A program made the position numbers and the translations under genes. DNA of 64,000 nt from Agreia sp. PsM10. Its GTDB lineage: Bacteria > Actinomycetota > Actinomycetes > Actinomycetales > Microbacteriaceae. How positions within the stretch are numbered: position 1 is the first letter of the stretch; each line of letters starts with the position of its first letter. The stretch is from the NCBI RefSeq assembly GCF_030433855.1, contig NZ_JARUXC010000014.1, forward strand, positions 1 to 64,000, in the 5' to 3' direction. This document shows, in pieces, positions 1-8,770 of the stretch. A model generated the notes under the pieces. That model was not told the origin of the DNA. It saw only the letters and a program-made list of their open reading frames with translations, and did not search any database.

Positions 1-153
1 AAGGATCGGACGCACCCGACATCAACCACACCAACCGGCACAGCATCACATCGAGGCAACTTCTCAAACCTAGACCCGATCGAAGTTCTTGTCAAATCGA
101 GCGATTCGAGCGACAAGACCGAAATCAGGCGCTTCAAATCGAACCAAACGACG

Positions 154-182
154 TTCGACTGGGAAGGTTTACATCCTAGAAC
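154..182 (+). promoter_or_regulatory. candidate promoter (TTCGAC-N17-TAGAAC)
   Basis: A -35-like TTCGAC at 154-159 and a -10-like TAGAAC at 177-182 are separated by exactly 17 bases. Transcription would start near 189 and read rightward into a segment with several small hairpins but no gene. The match to the housekeeping consensus is partial, so this is weak. Confidence 0.25.
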
Positions 183-374
183 AAGATGCGGAGTCGTTTA
201 TAGACTCTGATCTGGAACTATGGGATGGTCCCGCTTGAGGCCGGAAGCTCTTCGGCTTTCCGCACCTGTGGGGTGACAAGAGGAAACATTACGGAAACAC
301 TGGGCGCTCGTCAAAATTGCCGTGCAGCCCGGGCGTGTCGCGGCTGACGGCCCCGGATTTCCGCGGAAGTGGCG

Positions 375-429
375 CCCTTCGACAGGCTCAGGGAACGACA
401 AGCCCAAGGAACGACAGGCTCAGGGAACG
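375..429. repeat. three tandem copies of a 16-nt repeat
   Basis: Units of CGACAGGCTCAGGGAA occur at 380-395, 396-411 (variant with AAGCCCAAG) and 412-427, preceded by CCCTT. The same unit is found four times at 57821-57889 and, inverted and in frame, inside the FbiC gene at 32509-32559. It behaves as a short dispersed intergenic repeat. Confidence 0.85.
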
Positions 430-440
430 GGCGCCGCTGC

Positions 441-3035
441 TCAGGAAGCGCGCGGGCTGTTGTCGACGGCGGTGATGCGCACGACGGCGACGCCCTGCTC
501 GTTGGACTCGGCCAGGTCGACGACGGCCGAGATTCCGTAGTCGTGGTCGCCCTCCGGATCGTCGAAGATCTGGCGCACCGACCACTCCCCCGGCCGCTCG
601 TCGATGATGAGCATCGCGGCGCTGCGCGCATCCGCACCGGTGAGCAGCTCGTCGTGCTCGTCGAAGTAGTTGTCCATGGCGCTCGCCCAGGCCTCGGAGT
701 CGAAGCCTGCTGCAGCATCGAGTTCGCCGAGCGCCTCGTAGTTCTCGAGGGCGGCGAGCTGCACCCGGCGGAAGAGCTCGTTGCGTACGAGGATGCGGAA
801 GGCCCGTGTGTTCGAGGTGAGCAGTCGCGGCGCGGGCGGCACGATGCCGGGATTCTCGACACTGCCGCCGTCGTCGCTCGGGTTGATCAGCTCTTCCCAC
901 TCGTCGAGCAGGCTCGAGTCGACCTGGCGCACGAGTTCTCCGAGCCATTCGATGAGATCCTGCAACTCGTCGGTCTTCGCCTCGTCGGGAATCGTCTGCC
1001 GGGCCGCGCGGAACGCATCCGAAAGATACCGCAGCACAAGCCCTTCGGAGCGGGAGAGCTTGTAGAAGTTCACGAAGTCGCCGAACGTCATCGCCCGCTC
1101 GTAGAGGTCACGGACCACCGACTTGGGCTTCAGCTCGAAGTCGCCGATCCACGGCTGCGATGCGCTGTAGGTCTCGAACGCCTCGCCGAGCAGACCCTCC
1201 AGGGGCATGGGCCACGTCACCTGTTCGAGCAGTTCCATGCGCTGCTCGTACTCGATTCCCTCCGCCTTCATCGACGCCACGGCCTCACCGCGGGCGAGGA
1301 ACTGCTGCGCCGACAGCACCGGCCGGGGGTTCTCGAGGGTGGACTCGACCACCGAGATCATGTCGAGCACGTAGGTCTCGCTGTCTCGATCGAGCAGGTC
1401 GAAGACCGCGAGCGCGAACGGCGAGAGCGGCTGGTTGAGTGCGAAATTCGGCTGCAGGTCGACGGTGAGCCGGATGCGATCGGGCGCGCCCCCGGGTTGC
1501 GGCACCTGGGTGACCACCTCGGCCGTGCGCAGCGTGCGGTAGATCGCGAGCGCCTGGCGCAGATGCGCGAGCTGCTTCGACCGAGGTTCATGACTCGTCT
1601 CGATGAGCTCCCGGAACTCGCGGAAGGCATCCCCCTCACGGGCGATGACGTTGAGCACCATCGAATGGCTCACCTGCATGCTCGATGACAGCGTCTCGGG
1701 TTCGGCGTCGACGAGCCGCAGGAAGCTGGGCTCGCCCCAGGAGACGAAGCCTTCCGGCGCGCGCTTCTTGACGATCTTGCGCTTCTTCTTCGGATCGTCG
1801 CCGGCCTTGGCGATCGCCTTGAGGTTCTCGGTCTCGTGCTCCGGGGCCTGCACCACGACGGTGCCGGCGGTGTCGTAGCCCGCCCGCCCGGCGCGACCCG
1901 CTATCTGGTGGAACTCCCGTGCGTTGAGCTGGCGCATCCGGGTGCCGTCGAACTTGGTGAGTGCCGTGAGGAGCACGGTTCTGATGGGCACGTTGATGCC
2001 GACGCCGAGCGTGTCCGTTCCGCAGATGACGCGGAGCAGCCCGCGCTGCGCGAGCTGCTCGACGAGGCGGCGGTACTTCGGGAGCATGCCCGCATGATGC
2101 ACGCCGATGCCCGAGCGGATGAGTCGATTGAGGGTGCGCCCGAAGGCCGTCGTGAACCTGAATCCGCCGATCACCTCGGCGATCTCGTCGCGCTGCTCCC
2201 TGGTCGCAACCCGGATGCTCGTGAGGGCCTGGGCGCGTTCGAGGGCTGCGAGCTGGGAGAAGTGCACGATGTAGACGGGCGCCTGATGCGTCTCGAGCAG
2301 CTCTTCGACGGTCTCCTGCACGGGCGTCGTGGCGTAGTAGTAGTGCAGCGGAACCGGCCGCTCCACCCCTGTGACCACCGCCGTCTCCCGGCCCGTTCGC
2401 GCCGTCAGGTCCTTGGCCAGCCAGGTCACGTCGCCGAGCGTGGCCGACATGAGCACGAACTGCACATTCGGCAGTGTGAGCAGCGGAACCTGCCAGGCCC
2501 ACCCGCGTTCCGGGTCGGAGTAGAAGTGGAACTCGTCCATCACGACCTGGCCGACGTCGGTGTCGGCCCCGTGGCGCAGGGAGAGATTCGCCAGGATCTC
2601 GGCGGTGCAGCAGATGATGGGCGCATCCGGATTCACCGACGAATCGCCGGTGACCATGCCCACGTTGGCCGCCCCGAACACGTCGACGAGCGCGAAGAAC
2701 TTCTCACTCACGAGCGCCTTGATCGGTGCCGTGTAGTAGCTGCGCTGCCCCCGCACGATGGCCGCGGCGTGCGCGCCGATGGCCACGAGCGATTTGCCCG
2801 TGCCGGTGGGGGTCGACAGGATGACGTTGGCGCCGGAGACGATCTCGATGACCGCCTCCTCCTGGGCGGGGTACAACGAGATGCCCCGGGAACTCGCCCA
2901 GGTCTCGAAGGCTCCGAACACCGTGTCCTCGTCGAAGGCCTCGGGCAGCAGCGACAACAGCGAGGCGGTTTCGGCCTCGCCGATCTGCTCGGTGTCGTCG
3001 TCGCTGTCGGCGGCCTCGGGCAGAGTCACGGTCAT
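441..3035 (-). CDS. DEAD/DEAH box helicase, DUF3516 family
   Basis: This is an 864-aa superfamily 2 helicase of the actinobacterial type with a C-terminal DUF3516 region. Walker A (TGTGKS) lies at residues 77-82, the DExH motif (DEFH) at 168-171 and the motif VI arginine finger segment (AGRAGRAG) near residue 380; the last ~400 residues match the DUF3516 C-terminal part by composition and position. It is expected to be an ATP-dependent nucleic acid translocase in the cytoplasm; whether it acts on DNA or RNA is not shown. It is divergent from the SOS-controlled mutagenesis cassette, with about 90 bp between the two starts. The ATG at 3035 is the first Met and fits the family. Intact, no anomalies. 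Confidence 0.9.
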   Translation of the reverse strand: MTVTLPEAADSDDDTEQIGEAETASLLSLLPEAFDEDTVFGAFETWASSRGISLYPAQEEAVIEIVSGANVILSTPTGTGKSLVAIGAHAAAIVRGQRSYYTAPIKALVSEKFFALVDVFGAANVGMVTGDSSVNPDAPIICCTAEILANLSLRHGADTDVGQVVMDEFHFYSDPERGWAWQVPLLTLPNVQFVLMSATLGDVTWLAKDLTARTGRETAVVTGVERPVPLHYYYATTPVQETVEELLETHQAPVYIVHFSQLAALERAQALTSIRVATREQRDEIAEVIGGFRFTTAFGRTLNRLIRSGIGVHHAGMLPKYRRLVEQLAQRGLLRVICGTDTLGVGINVPIRTVLLTALTKFDGTRMRQLNAREFHQIAGRAGRAGYDTAGTVVVQAPEHETENLKAIAKAGDDPKKKRKIVKKRAPEGFVSWGEPSFLRLVDAEPETLSSSMQVSHSMVLNVIAREGDAFREFRELIETSHEPRSKQLAHLRQALAIYRTLRTAEVVTQVPQPGGAPDRIRLTVDLQPNFALNQPLSPFALAVFDLLDRDSETYVLDMISVVESTLENPRPVLSAQQFLARGEAVASMKAEGIEYEQRMELLEQVTWPMPLEGLLGEAFETYSASQPWIGDFELKPKSVVRDLYERAMTFGDFVNFYKLSRSEGLVLRYLSDAFRAARQTIPDEAKTDELQDLIEWLGELVRQVDSSLLDEWEELINPSDDGGSVENPGIVPPAPRLLTSNTRAFRILVRNELFRRVQLAALENYEALGELDAAAGFDSEAWASAMDNYFDEHDELLTGADARSAAMLIIDERPGEWSVRQIFDDPEGDHDYGISAVVDLAESNEQGVAVVRITAVDNSPRAS

Positions 3036-3091
3036 GATGTATCGATCCTGCCCTCTGCAGGGCCGAGCGCCTAACCGGCACCGTCACCCCG

Positions 3092-3120
3092 TTGACAAGT
3101 TCGAACATATGTTCGAATAT
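3092..3120 (+). promoter_or_regulatory. promoter of imuA-imuB-dnaE2, probably leaderless
   Basis: A perfect -35 TTGACA (3092-3097) is followed after 17 bases by GAATAT (3115-3120). The predicted transcription start falls at about 3127, exactly the A of the imuA ATG, and no Shine-Dalgarno sequence precedes that ATG, so the mRNA is probably leaderless. The LexA site occupies the spacer. Confidence 0.75.
3101..3116. promoter_or_regulatory. SOS box (LexA operator)
   Basis: TCGAACATATGTTCGA is a perfect 16-bp palindrome containing the GAAC-N4-GTTC core of the actinobacterial/Gram-positive LexA site. It sits between the -35 and -10 of the mutagenesis cassette, so LexA bound here would block RNA polymerase directly. 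Confidence 0.92.
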
Positions 3121-3126
3121 TGCTGA

Positions 3127-3765
3127 ATGAATTCGGTCGCAGCTGTGGAGTCACCGGCCTCGGTGAGGCAGGCTCTGCAGGCGCGCATCTCGTCGATGCA
3201 GTCGACCAGACTCGACGACGACGCATTCCCCCTGCTCCCGATGATGCGCGGGGTTCTGGGCCGCGGCCTGCGTCGCGGAACGGTCTACTCGCTCACGGGT
3301 GCTACCTCTCTGGCACTCGCTCTCGTCGCCGCCGCGTCGCAGCAGGGCGAGTGGTGCGGGGTGCTCGACGTTCCCGACCTGGGCCTCGAAGCCGCCGCCG
3401 GCTGGGGCATCGATCTCGATCGGCTCGTCTGGGTCTCCGACCCGGGCGAGCGATGGATGTCGACGGTCGGCGCGATGGCCGATGTGCTCGGCCTCGTGAT
3501 CGCGCGGCCCCCGACTCGCATCTCGGCGTCAGAATCGTCGCGGCTCTCCGCCCGACTGCGACAGGCGCGATCCACCATGCTCGTTCTGGGCGACTGGCCC
3601 CAGCCGGAGTCCGAGATCCGAGTCGTCTCGTCGTCGTGGACGGGCCTGGGCGACGGCCATGGGCACCTCGCCGATCGTCGCCTCGACGTCGAAGTCCGCC
3701 AAGGCCAGAGAGCGGGCGCACCCCGCCGATCAGAGCTCCGCATTCCGGCGGGCACGATCCGATGA
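3127..3765 (+). CDS. imuA: ImuA-like protein of the SOS mutagenesis cassette
   Basis: A 212-aa RecA-fold-like protein that begins the imuA-imuB-dnaE2 cassette. The region where RecA has its P-loop reads TGATSLALAL, so the glycine-lysine-threonine motif is missing, as in actinobacterial ImuA-type proteins that accompany ImuB. Family knowledge: these proteins help ImuB and DnaE2 carry out error-prone translesion synthesis. The last part (residues ~170-212) is basic and low-complexity. The gene overlaps imuB by ATGA (3762-3765), so translation is coupled. The start coincides with the predicted transcription start downstream of an SOS box. The role is inferred mostly from position and length; sequence similarity in this family is low. 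Confidence 0.8.
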   Translation: MNSVAAVESPASVRQALQARISSMQSTRLDDDAFPLLPMMRGVLGRGLRRGTVYSLTGATSLALALVAAASQQGEWCGVLDVPDLGLEAAAGWGIDLDRLVWVSDPGERWMSTVGAMADVLGLVIARPPTRISASESSRLSARLRQARSTMLVLGDWPQPESEIRVVSSSWTGLGDGHGHLADRRLDVEVRQGQRAGAPRRSELRIPAGTIR

Positions 3766-5306
3766 ACGTCTCGAGTTCGCGAGTCATCGTGGTCTGGGTG
3801 CCCGACTGGCCGATCGTCGCCGCGCGCCGAAACCTCGAGCTGACCGACGAGCTGCCGATAGCCCTGATCGACCGCGGAACGGTCTTCGCCTGCTCGTCAC
3901 TCGCTCGAGCCGCCGGAGTGCGCCGGGGCCTCGCTGTTCGAGAGGCCCAGCTCCGTTGCCCCGAGCTGCTCGTCGCGCCCTACGACGCGCAGGCAGACGC
4001 CCGGGCATTCGAGCATGTCGTCACCGTGATCGAAGAACTCGTTCCCGGCGTTCGCATCCTGCGCCCGGGGCTGTGCGCCATTCGAGCACGCGGTCCTGCC
4101 CGCTTCTACGGGGGCGAGCAGCAGGCGGCGTCCACCATTCGACAGGCACTGACCGAGAGCGTCGCCTCGGCGCGCGTCGGCATCGCCGACAGCCCGTTCG
4201 GGGCCGAACAGGCGGCCCTGCGCACGCAGGAGTCGGCTCCCGTTCGCATCATCGACCCCGGTACCACGCAGAGCTTCCTTGCCCCTCTCCCCATCTCCAC
4301 GCTCGACGACGCCGCACTCGTACCGGTGCTACGTCGACTGGGTCTGCACGTCCTGGGCGATTTCGCCGCCCTCGACCGAACGGCCGTCGGGGTGCGATTC
4401 GCCGAGGCCGGCCTGCGTGCGCACGCCCGGGCATCCGCCACCGATCGGCTCTCGGGAGCCGAACACGCCCCCGAGGCCGACTTCGGAGCCGACGTCGCGT
4501 TCGAGCCGGCTCTCGACCGCGTCGACCAGATCGCCTTCGGAGTTCGAGCGGAGGCCGAATCGATGATCGCACGGCTCGCGCACGCCGGCCTGGTCTGCAC
4601 CGCCCTGCGCATCACGGTCACCAGCGAGTCCGGCGACCACAGCGAACGCTCTTGGTCGCATCCCCACCATTTCTCGGCGGCCGATGTGGTCGATCGCGTG
4701 CGCTGGCAGCTGCAGGGTTCGGGCGGAGCCGCCGCGGGGCCGTCGGCTCCCGTCGAACGCATAGAGATCGCTCCTTCTCGAGTCGATGCGAGCACGAACC
4801 ACGAGGCCGGGCTCTGGGGAACGTCTCTCGACGAGCGCGTGCATCACGCCCTGGCGCGATTGAGCAGCCTGCTCGGCCACGGGGCGGTATCGACTCCCTC
4901 TCTGGGCGGCGGCCGGTTCCTGGCAGAGAGACGCGTGCTCGTTCCCTGGGGCGACGAGTCGCCCAAGACGCAGCGCGCTCTTCCCTGGCCGGGCAGCATC
5001 CCCCCGCCCGCACCTGCGACGGTGTTCAGCCAGCCTCGTCCCGCCGAGGTGCGCGGCGCCCTCGGCGAACCGGTCGACGTCGACGCGCGGGGAACGACGA
5101 ACACCGCCCCTGTCTGGATGGCATTCGATCAGGCCCCTCCGCTCACGATCTCCGCCTGGGCCGGCCCCTGGCCCGTGCATCAGCGCTGGTGGGACGCCGA
5201 CACGCGCCGGAGCGCCGCACGCTTCCAGATGATCGATTCCACGGGCATGGCCTGGCTGCTGATTCTCGAAGACCACGCCTGGGCCGCTGAGGCCCGGTAC
5301 GACTAG
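3762..5306 (+). CDS. imuB: ImuB, Y-family polymerase-like accessory protein
   Basis: A 514-aa Y-family DNA polymerase homologue starting at the ATG that overlaps the imuA stop. The N terminus reads VIVVWVPDWP where active Y-family polymerases have the first catalytic aspartate, so this is the catalytically inactive ImuB type, which acts as an adaptor linking DnaE2 to the sliding clamp. The palm/little-finger region runs to about residue 330, followed by a longer C-terminal extension typical of ImuB. It lies between imuA and dnaE2 in an SOS-controlled operon; the gap to dnaE2 is 12 bp. An upstream in-frame extension exists but lies within imuA and is not needed. Confidence 0.9.
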   Translation: MNVSSSRVIVVWVPDWPIVAARRNLELTDELPIALIDRGTVFACSSLARAAGVRRGLAVREAQLRCPELLVAPYDAQADARAFEHVVTVIEELVPGVRILRPGLCAIRARGPARFYGGEQQAASTIRQALTESVASARVGIADSPFGAEQAALRTQESAPVRIIDPGTTQSFLAPLPISTLDDAALVPVLRRLGLHVLGDFAALDRTAVGVRFAEAGLRAHARASATDRLSGAEHAPEADFGADVAFEPALDRVDQIAFGVRAEAESMIARLAHAGLVCTALRITVTSESGDHSERSWSHPHHFSAADVVDRVRWQLQGSGGAAAGPSAPVERIEIAPSRVDASTNHEAGLWGTSLDERVHHALARLSSLLGHGAVSTPSLGGGRFLAERRVLVPWGDESPKTQRALPWPGSIPPPAPATVFSQPRPAEVRGALGEPVDVDARGTTNTAPVWMAFDQAPPLTISAWAGPWPVHQRWWDADTRRSAARFQMIDSTGMAWLLILEDHAWAAEARYD

Positions 5307-5318
5307 ACGGAGCACGCT

Positions 5319-8300
5319 GTGAAGTGGACCAATCCGCCCATCCCCTGGTCGGAGTTCGAACGGATCGCGTCGGGAGCGGCGAGGCGCGATGAGCGCCCGC
5401 ACGGCGCCGACGGTGGCGACAGCCCGGCATGGTCGCGCAAGCGCGCGCCATATGAACCGACACCCCTCGCCGATCGACCATCGGGAACAGTCGTGCCCTA
5501 CGCCGAGCTGCATGTGCATTCCAACTACAGCTTTCTCGACGGCGCCTCGTCGCCCGAGCACCTGGTCGAGGAGGCGGTGCGGCTGGGCCTGAGCGGCCTC
5601 GGCCTCACCGACCACGACGGCCTCTATGGAATCGTTCGAATGGCGGAGGCTGCAGAACGGCTCGACCTCGCGACCGTCTTCGGAGCCGAGCTCTCGCTGG
5701 GCCTCGTGGCTCCCCAGAACGGCGTGGCCGATCCCGAGGGAGACCACCTCGTCGTCCTCGCCCGCAAGGAGGCCGGCTACCACCGTCTGGCCGGGGCGAT
5801 CACCCAGGCGCAACTCTCGCCGGGGGCGGAGAAAGGGCACCCCGTCTATTCGCTCGACGAGCTGTCCCAGTCGGCGCAGAACTCCTGGCTGGTGCTGACG
5901 GGATGTCGAAAGGGTGCCGTGAGACGCGCCCTCCAGAGCGAGGGGGTCGCGGGCGCCGGCCGTGAGCTCGGTCGTCTCATCGACCTCTTCGGCCACGACA
6001 ACGTGGCCGTCGAACTCTTCGACCACGGAGATCCTCTGGCCTCGAGCATCAACGACTCGCTCGCAGACCTGGCACGGCGCTCCGGTCTGCCCGTGATCGC
6101 CACCAACAATGTGCACTACGCGGCTCCGGACGCGCATCCCCTGGCCTCCGCCCTCGCCGCGATCCGGGCCCGCCGCAGCCTCGACGAGATGGACGGCTGG
6201 CTGCCCGCCACCGACTACGCGCACCTGCGCAGCGGCGCCGAGATGGCGGCGCGGTTCGCCCGCTTTCCCGGAGCGGTCGAGCGCACTGTCGACGTGGCGG
6301 CCGATCTGTCGTTCTCGCTGCGTTCGGCGCGCCCGAATCTGCCCAAGCTCGACGTGCCGGCCGGGCACACCCCCATCACCTGGCTTCGCGAGCTCGTGCG
6401 CCGTGGAGCGGAGAGGCGCTACCCGAATGCGACCCCGGCAGTGCACGAGAGGCTCGAACGAGAACTCGCCGTCATCGAGGAGAAGGACTTCCCGGGCTAC
6501 TTCCTGATCGTCGAAGACATCGTCGGCTTCGCCCGCGGCCGAGGCATCCTCTGCCAGGGCCGAGGGTCTGCTGCCAACTCGGCGGTCTGCTACGTTCTCG
6601 GCATCACGGCTGTCGACTCGATCGCCCGCGGCCTTCCCTTCGAGCGGTTTCTGTCGGCCCTACGCGAAGAAGAACCCGACATCGACGTCGACTTCGATTC
6701 CGACAGGCGCGAGGAGGTCATCCAGTACGTGTACGAACGCTACGGGCGACGCAACGCCGCCCAGGTCGCCAACGTCATCAGCTACCGACCCAAGAACGCC
6801 GTACGCGACGTCGCGAAGGCGCTCGGCTACAGCCAGGGGCAGCAAGACGCGTGGTCACGGCAGATCGAGCGCTGGGGCACCCTGACCGAGTCCCACGACC
6901 ACGACATCCCGGATGCCGTGACCGAGCTCGCACAGCAGCTTCTCAAGGCGCCGAGGCATCTGGGCATCCATTCCGGAGGAATGGTACTGACCGAGAATCC
7001 CGTGGGCGAGGTCGTGCCCATCGAGCACGCCCGCATGGAGAACCGCACAGTCCTGCAGTGGGACAAGGACGACTGCGCGTGGATGGGCCTGGTCAAGTTC
7101 GATCTGCTCGGCCTCGGAATCCTGGCGGCCCTGCAGTACACCTTCGATCTCGTCGCCGAGCACACCGGAGAGATGTGGGATCTCGACAGCATTCCGAAAG
7201 AGGAGGCGGGGGTCTACGACATGCTGTGCCGCGCCGACGCCGTGGGTGTGTTCCAGGTCGAGAGCCGCGCCCAGATGGGAACCCTGCCGCGCCTTCTCCC
7301 CCGTCGTTACTACGACCTGGTCATCGAGATCGCGCTCATCAGGCCGGGACCGATCCAGGGAGGCGCCGTGCATCCGTATCTGCGGCGCAAGACGGGAGAA
7401 GAGGCGGTCAGCTATCCGCATCCCCTGCTCGAGCCCGTGCTGGAGCGCACGCTCGGGGTGCCGCTCTTCCAGGAGCAGTTGATGCAGATGGCCATGGCCG
7501 TCGGAGGCTGCTCGCCCGCCGACGCCGATCTGCTGCGGCGGGCGATGGGGTCCAAGCGCGGCGTCGAGAAGATCGAGTCGCTGAAGGCCACCCTGTTCGA
7601 GGGGATGGCGCGCAACGGCCTCGACATCGAGACGAGCGAGGACATCTACGCGCGCATCCAGGCCTTCGCCAATTTCGGCTTCGCCGAGAGCCACGCGCTC
7701 AGCTTCGCCCTGCTGGTCTACGCCAGCGCCTGGCTCAAGCTGCACTACCCGGCAGCCTTCCTCGCGGCGCTCCTGCGGGCTCAGCCCATGGGGTTCTACT
7801 CCCCTCTCACGCTCACGGCAGACGCACGACGGCACGGCGTCGACGTGCGGCGACCGAGCATCCAGTCGTCTCTGCCCGACGCGACGCTCGAGGCCATCGA
7901 TCCGCACCTAGCAGCGCACCGCGACCCGAGGGCGGAGTGCTGCGATCCGAACCAGCCGCCGGTCGGCCCGTTCGATCGTGGCGCTCCCGATCTCTCGGCG
8001 ATGCATCGGCGCGACGGACGCTTCGCCGTGCGCCTCGGACTCGCGGGGGTCACCGGAATCGGCGCCGATCTCGCGCGACGCATCGTCGACGAGCGCACCC
8101 GGTCCGGCGACTACGTCGACCTCGCCGACCTGTCGCGCAGGGTGGGGCTGACCACGGAGCAGCTGGAAGCCCTCGCCGCCGCAGGGGCATTCGACTCGCT
8201 GGGCGTCAGCCGGCGCGAGGCGTTCTGGCAGGCCGGAGAGGCGTCGAAGGAACGCGCAGACCAGCTGGAGGGCTCGTCTGTCAGCGTGCAACCGCCGCTG

Positions 8301-8726
8301 CTTCCCGTTCTCTCGTCGACCGAACGCCTGGCCTACGACATCTGGTCGACGGGAATCTCGCCTGACGACCACCCGATCAGCCAGGCCCGCGCCGCTCTGA
8401 CCGCCCGCGGCGTCTCGCCCATCTCGGCTCTGGCACGCGCCGAGACGGGCCGACGGATCTTCGCCGGCGGAGCCGTCACCCACCGCCAGCGCCCTCAGAC
8501 GGCCGGCGGAATCATCTTCATGAACCTCGAAGACGAGACCGGCATGCTCAACGTCGTCGTCAGCACGGGCGTGTGGAATCGCTATCGACGGCTCGCGCGC
8601 GAGTCCCCCGCCCTCGTCGTGAGAGGCATCCTCGAGCGATCGCCCGAGGGCATCATCAACGTGGTGGCCGATCGGTTCGAGGAGCTTCCGCTGCAGACGC
8701 GCACCCGATCGCGAGACTTCCGGTGA
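5319..8726 (+). CDS. dnaE2: error-prone DNA polymerase III alpha subunit DnaE2
   Basis: A 1135-aa C-family polymerase. The N-terminal PHP domain begins near residue 63 (AELHVHSNYSF, then GLTDHDG). The polymerase catalytic motif PDIDVDFDSDRR is at about residues 453-464, and the C-terminal OB-fold region ends the protein. Length and gene order identify DnaE2 rather than the replicative DnaE1. It performs translesion synthesis under DNA damage together with ImuA/ImuB, and shares their LexA-controlled promoter. Translation starts at GTG 5319, 12 bp after the imuB stop. Residues 1-60 are a poorly conserved leader common to this subgroup. All catalytic aspartates are present. Confidence 0.95.
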   Translation: MKWTNPPIPWSEFERIASGAARRDERPHGADGGDSPAWSRKRAPYEPTPLADRPSGTVVPYAELHVHSNYSFLDGASSPEHLVEEAVRLGLSGLGLTDHDGLYGIVRMAEAAERLDLATVFGAELSLGLVAPQNGVADPEGDHLVVLARKEAGYHRLAGAITQAQLSPGAEKGHPVYSLDELSQSAQNSWLVLTGCRKGAVRRALQSEGVAGAGRELGRLIDLFGHDNVAVELFDHGDPLASSINDSLADLARRSGLPVIATNNVHYAAPDAHPLASALAAIRARRSLDEMDGWLPATDYAHLRSGAEMAARFARFPGAVERTVDVAADLSFSLRSARPNLPKLDVPAGHTPITWLRELVRRGAERRYPNATPAVHERLERELAVIEEKDFPGYFLIVEDIVGFARGRGILCQGRGSAANSAVCYVLGITAVDSIARGLPFERFLSALREEEPDIDVDFDSDRREEVIQYVYERYGRRNAAQVANVISYRPKNAVRDVAKALGYSQGQQDAWSRQIERWGTLTESHDHDIPDAVTELAQQLLKAPRHLGIHSGGMVLTENPVGEVVPIEHARMENRTVLQWDKDDCAWMGLVKFDLLGLGILAALQYTFDLVAEHTGEMWDLDSIPKEEAGVYDMLCRADAVGVFQVESRAQMGTLPRLLPRRYYDLVIEIALIRPGPIQGGAVHPYLRRKTGEEAVSYPHPLLEPVLERTLGVPLFQEQLMQMAMAVGGCSPADADLLRRAMGSKRGVEKIESLKATLFEGMARNGLDIETSEDIYARIQAFANFGFAESHALSFALLVYASAWLKLHYPAAFLAALLRAQPMGFYSPLTLTADARRHGVDVRRPSIQSSLPDATLEAIDPHLAAHRDPRAECCDPNQPPVGPFDRGAPDLSAMHRRDGRFAVRLGLAGVTGIGADLARRIVDERTRSGDYVDLADLSRRVGLTTEQLEALAAAGAFDSLGVSRREAFWQAGEASKERADQLEGSSVSVQPPLLPVLSSTERLAYDIWSTGISPDDHPISQARAALTARGVSPISALARAETGRRIFAGGAVTHRQRPQTAGGIIFMNLEDETGMLNVVVSTGVWNRYRRLARESPALVVRGILERSPEGIINVVADRFEELPLQTRTRSRDFR

Positions 8727-8770
8727 CCGCACCGTAGACGAATGTCGGGGGCTGGAGCGAGACTGGGTGC

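Larger units (their letters stand above)
1..440. other. intergenic stretch without a gene
   Basis: I see no convincing coding region here; open frames on both strands lack Shine-Dalgarno sequences and family resemblance. The stretch is less GC-rich than its surroundings up to about 330. It has small inverted repeats (GAGTC/GACTC around 190-207, GGGA/TCCC around 222-232, GCCG/CGGC around 241-257) and a promoter-like pair at 154-182 on the plus strand. A short tandem repeat at 375-429 precedes the stop of the minus-strand helicase gene. It could encode a small RNA or be the 3' flank of that gene; neither can be settled from sequence alone. Confidence 0.5.
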
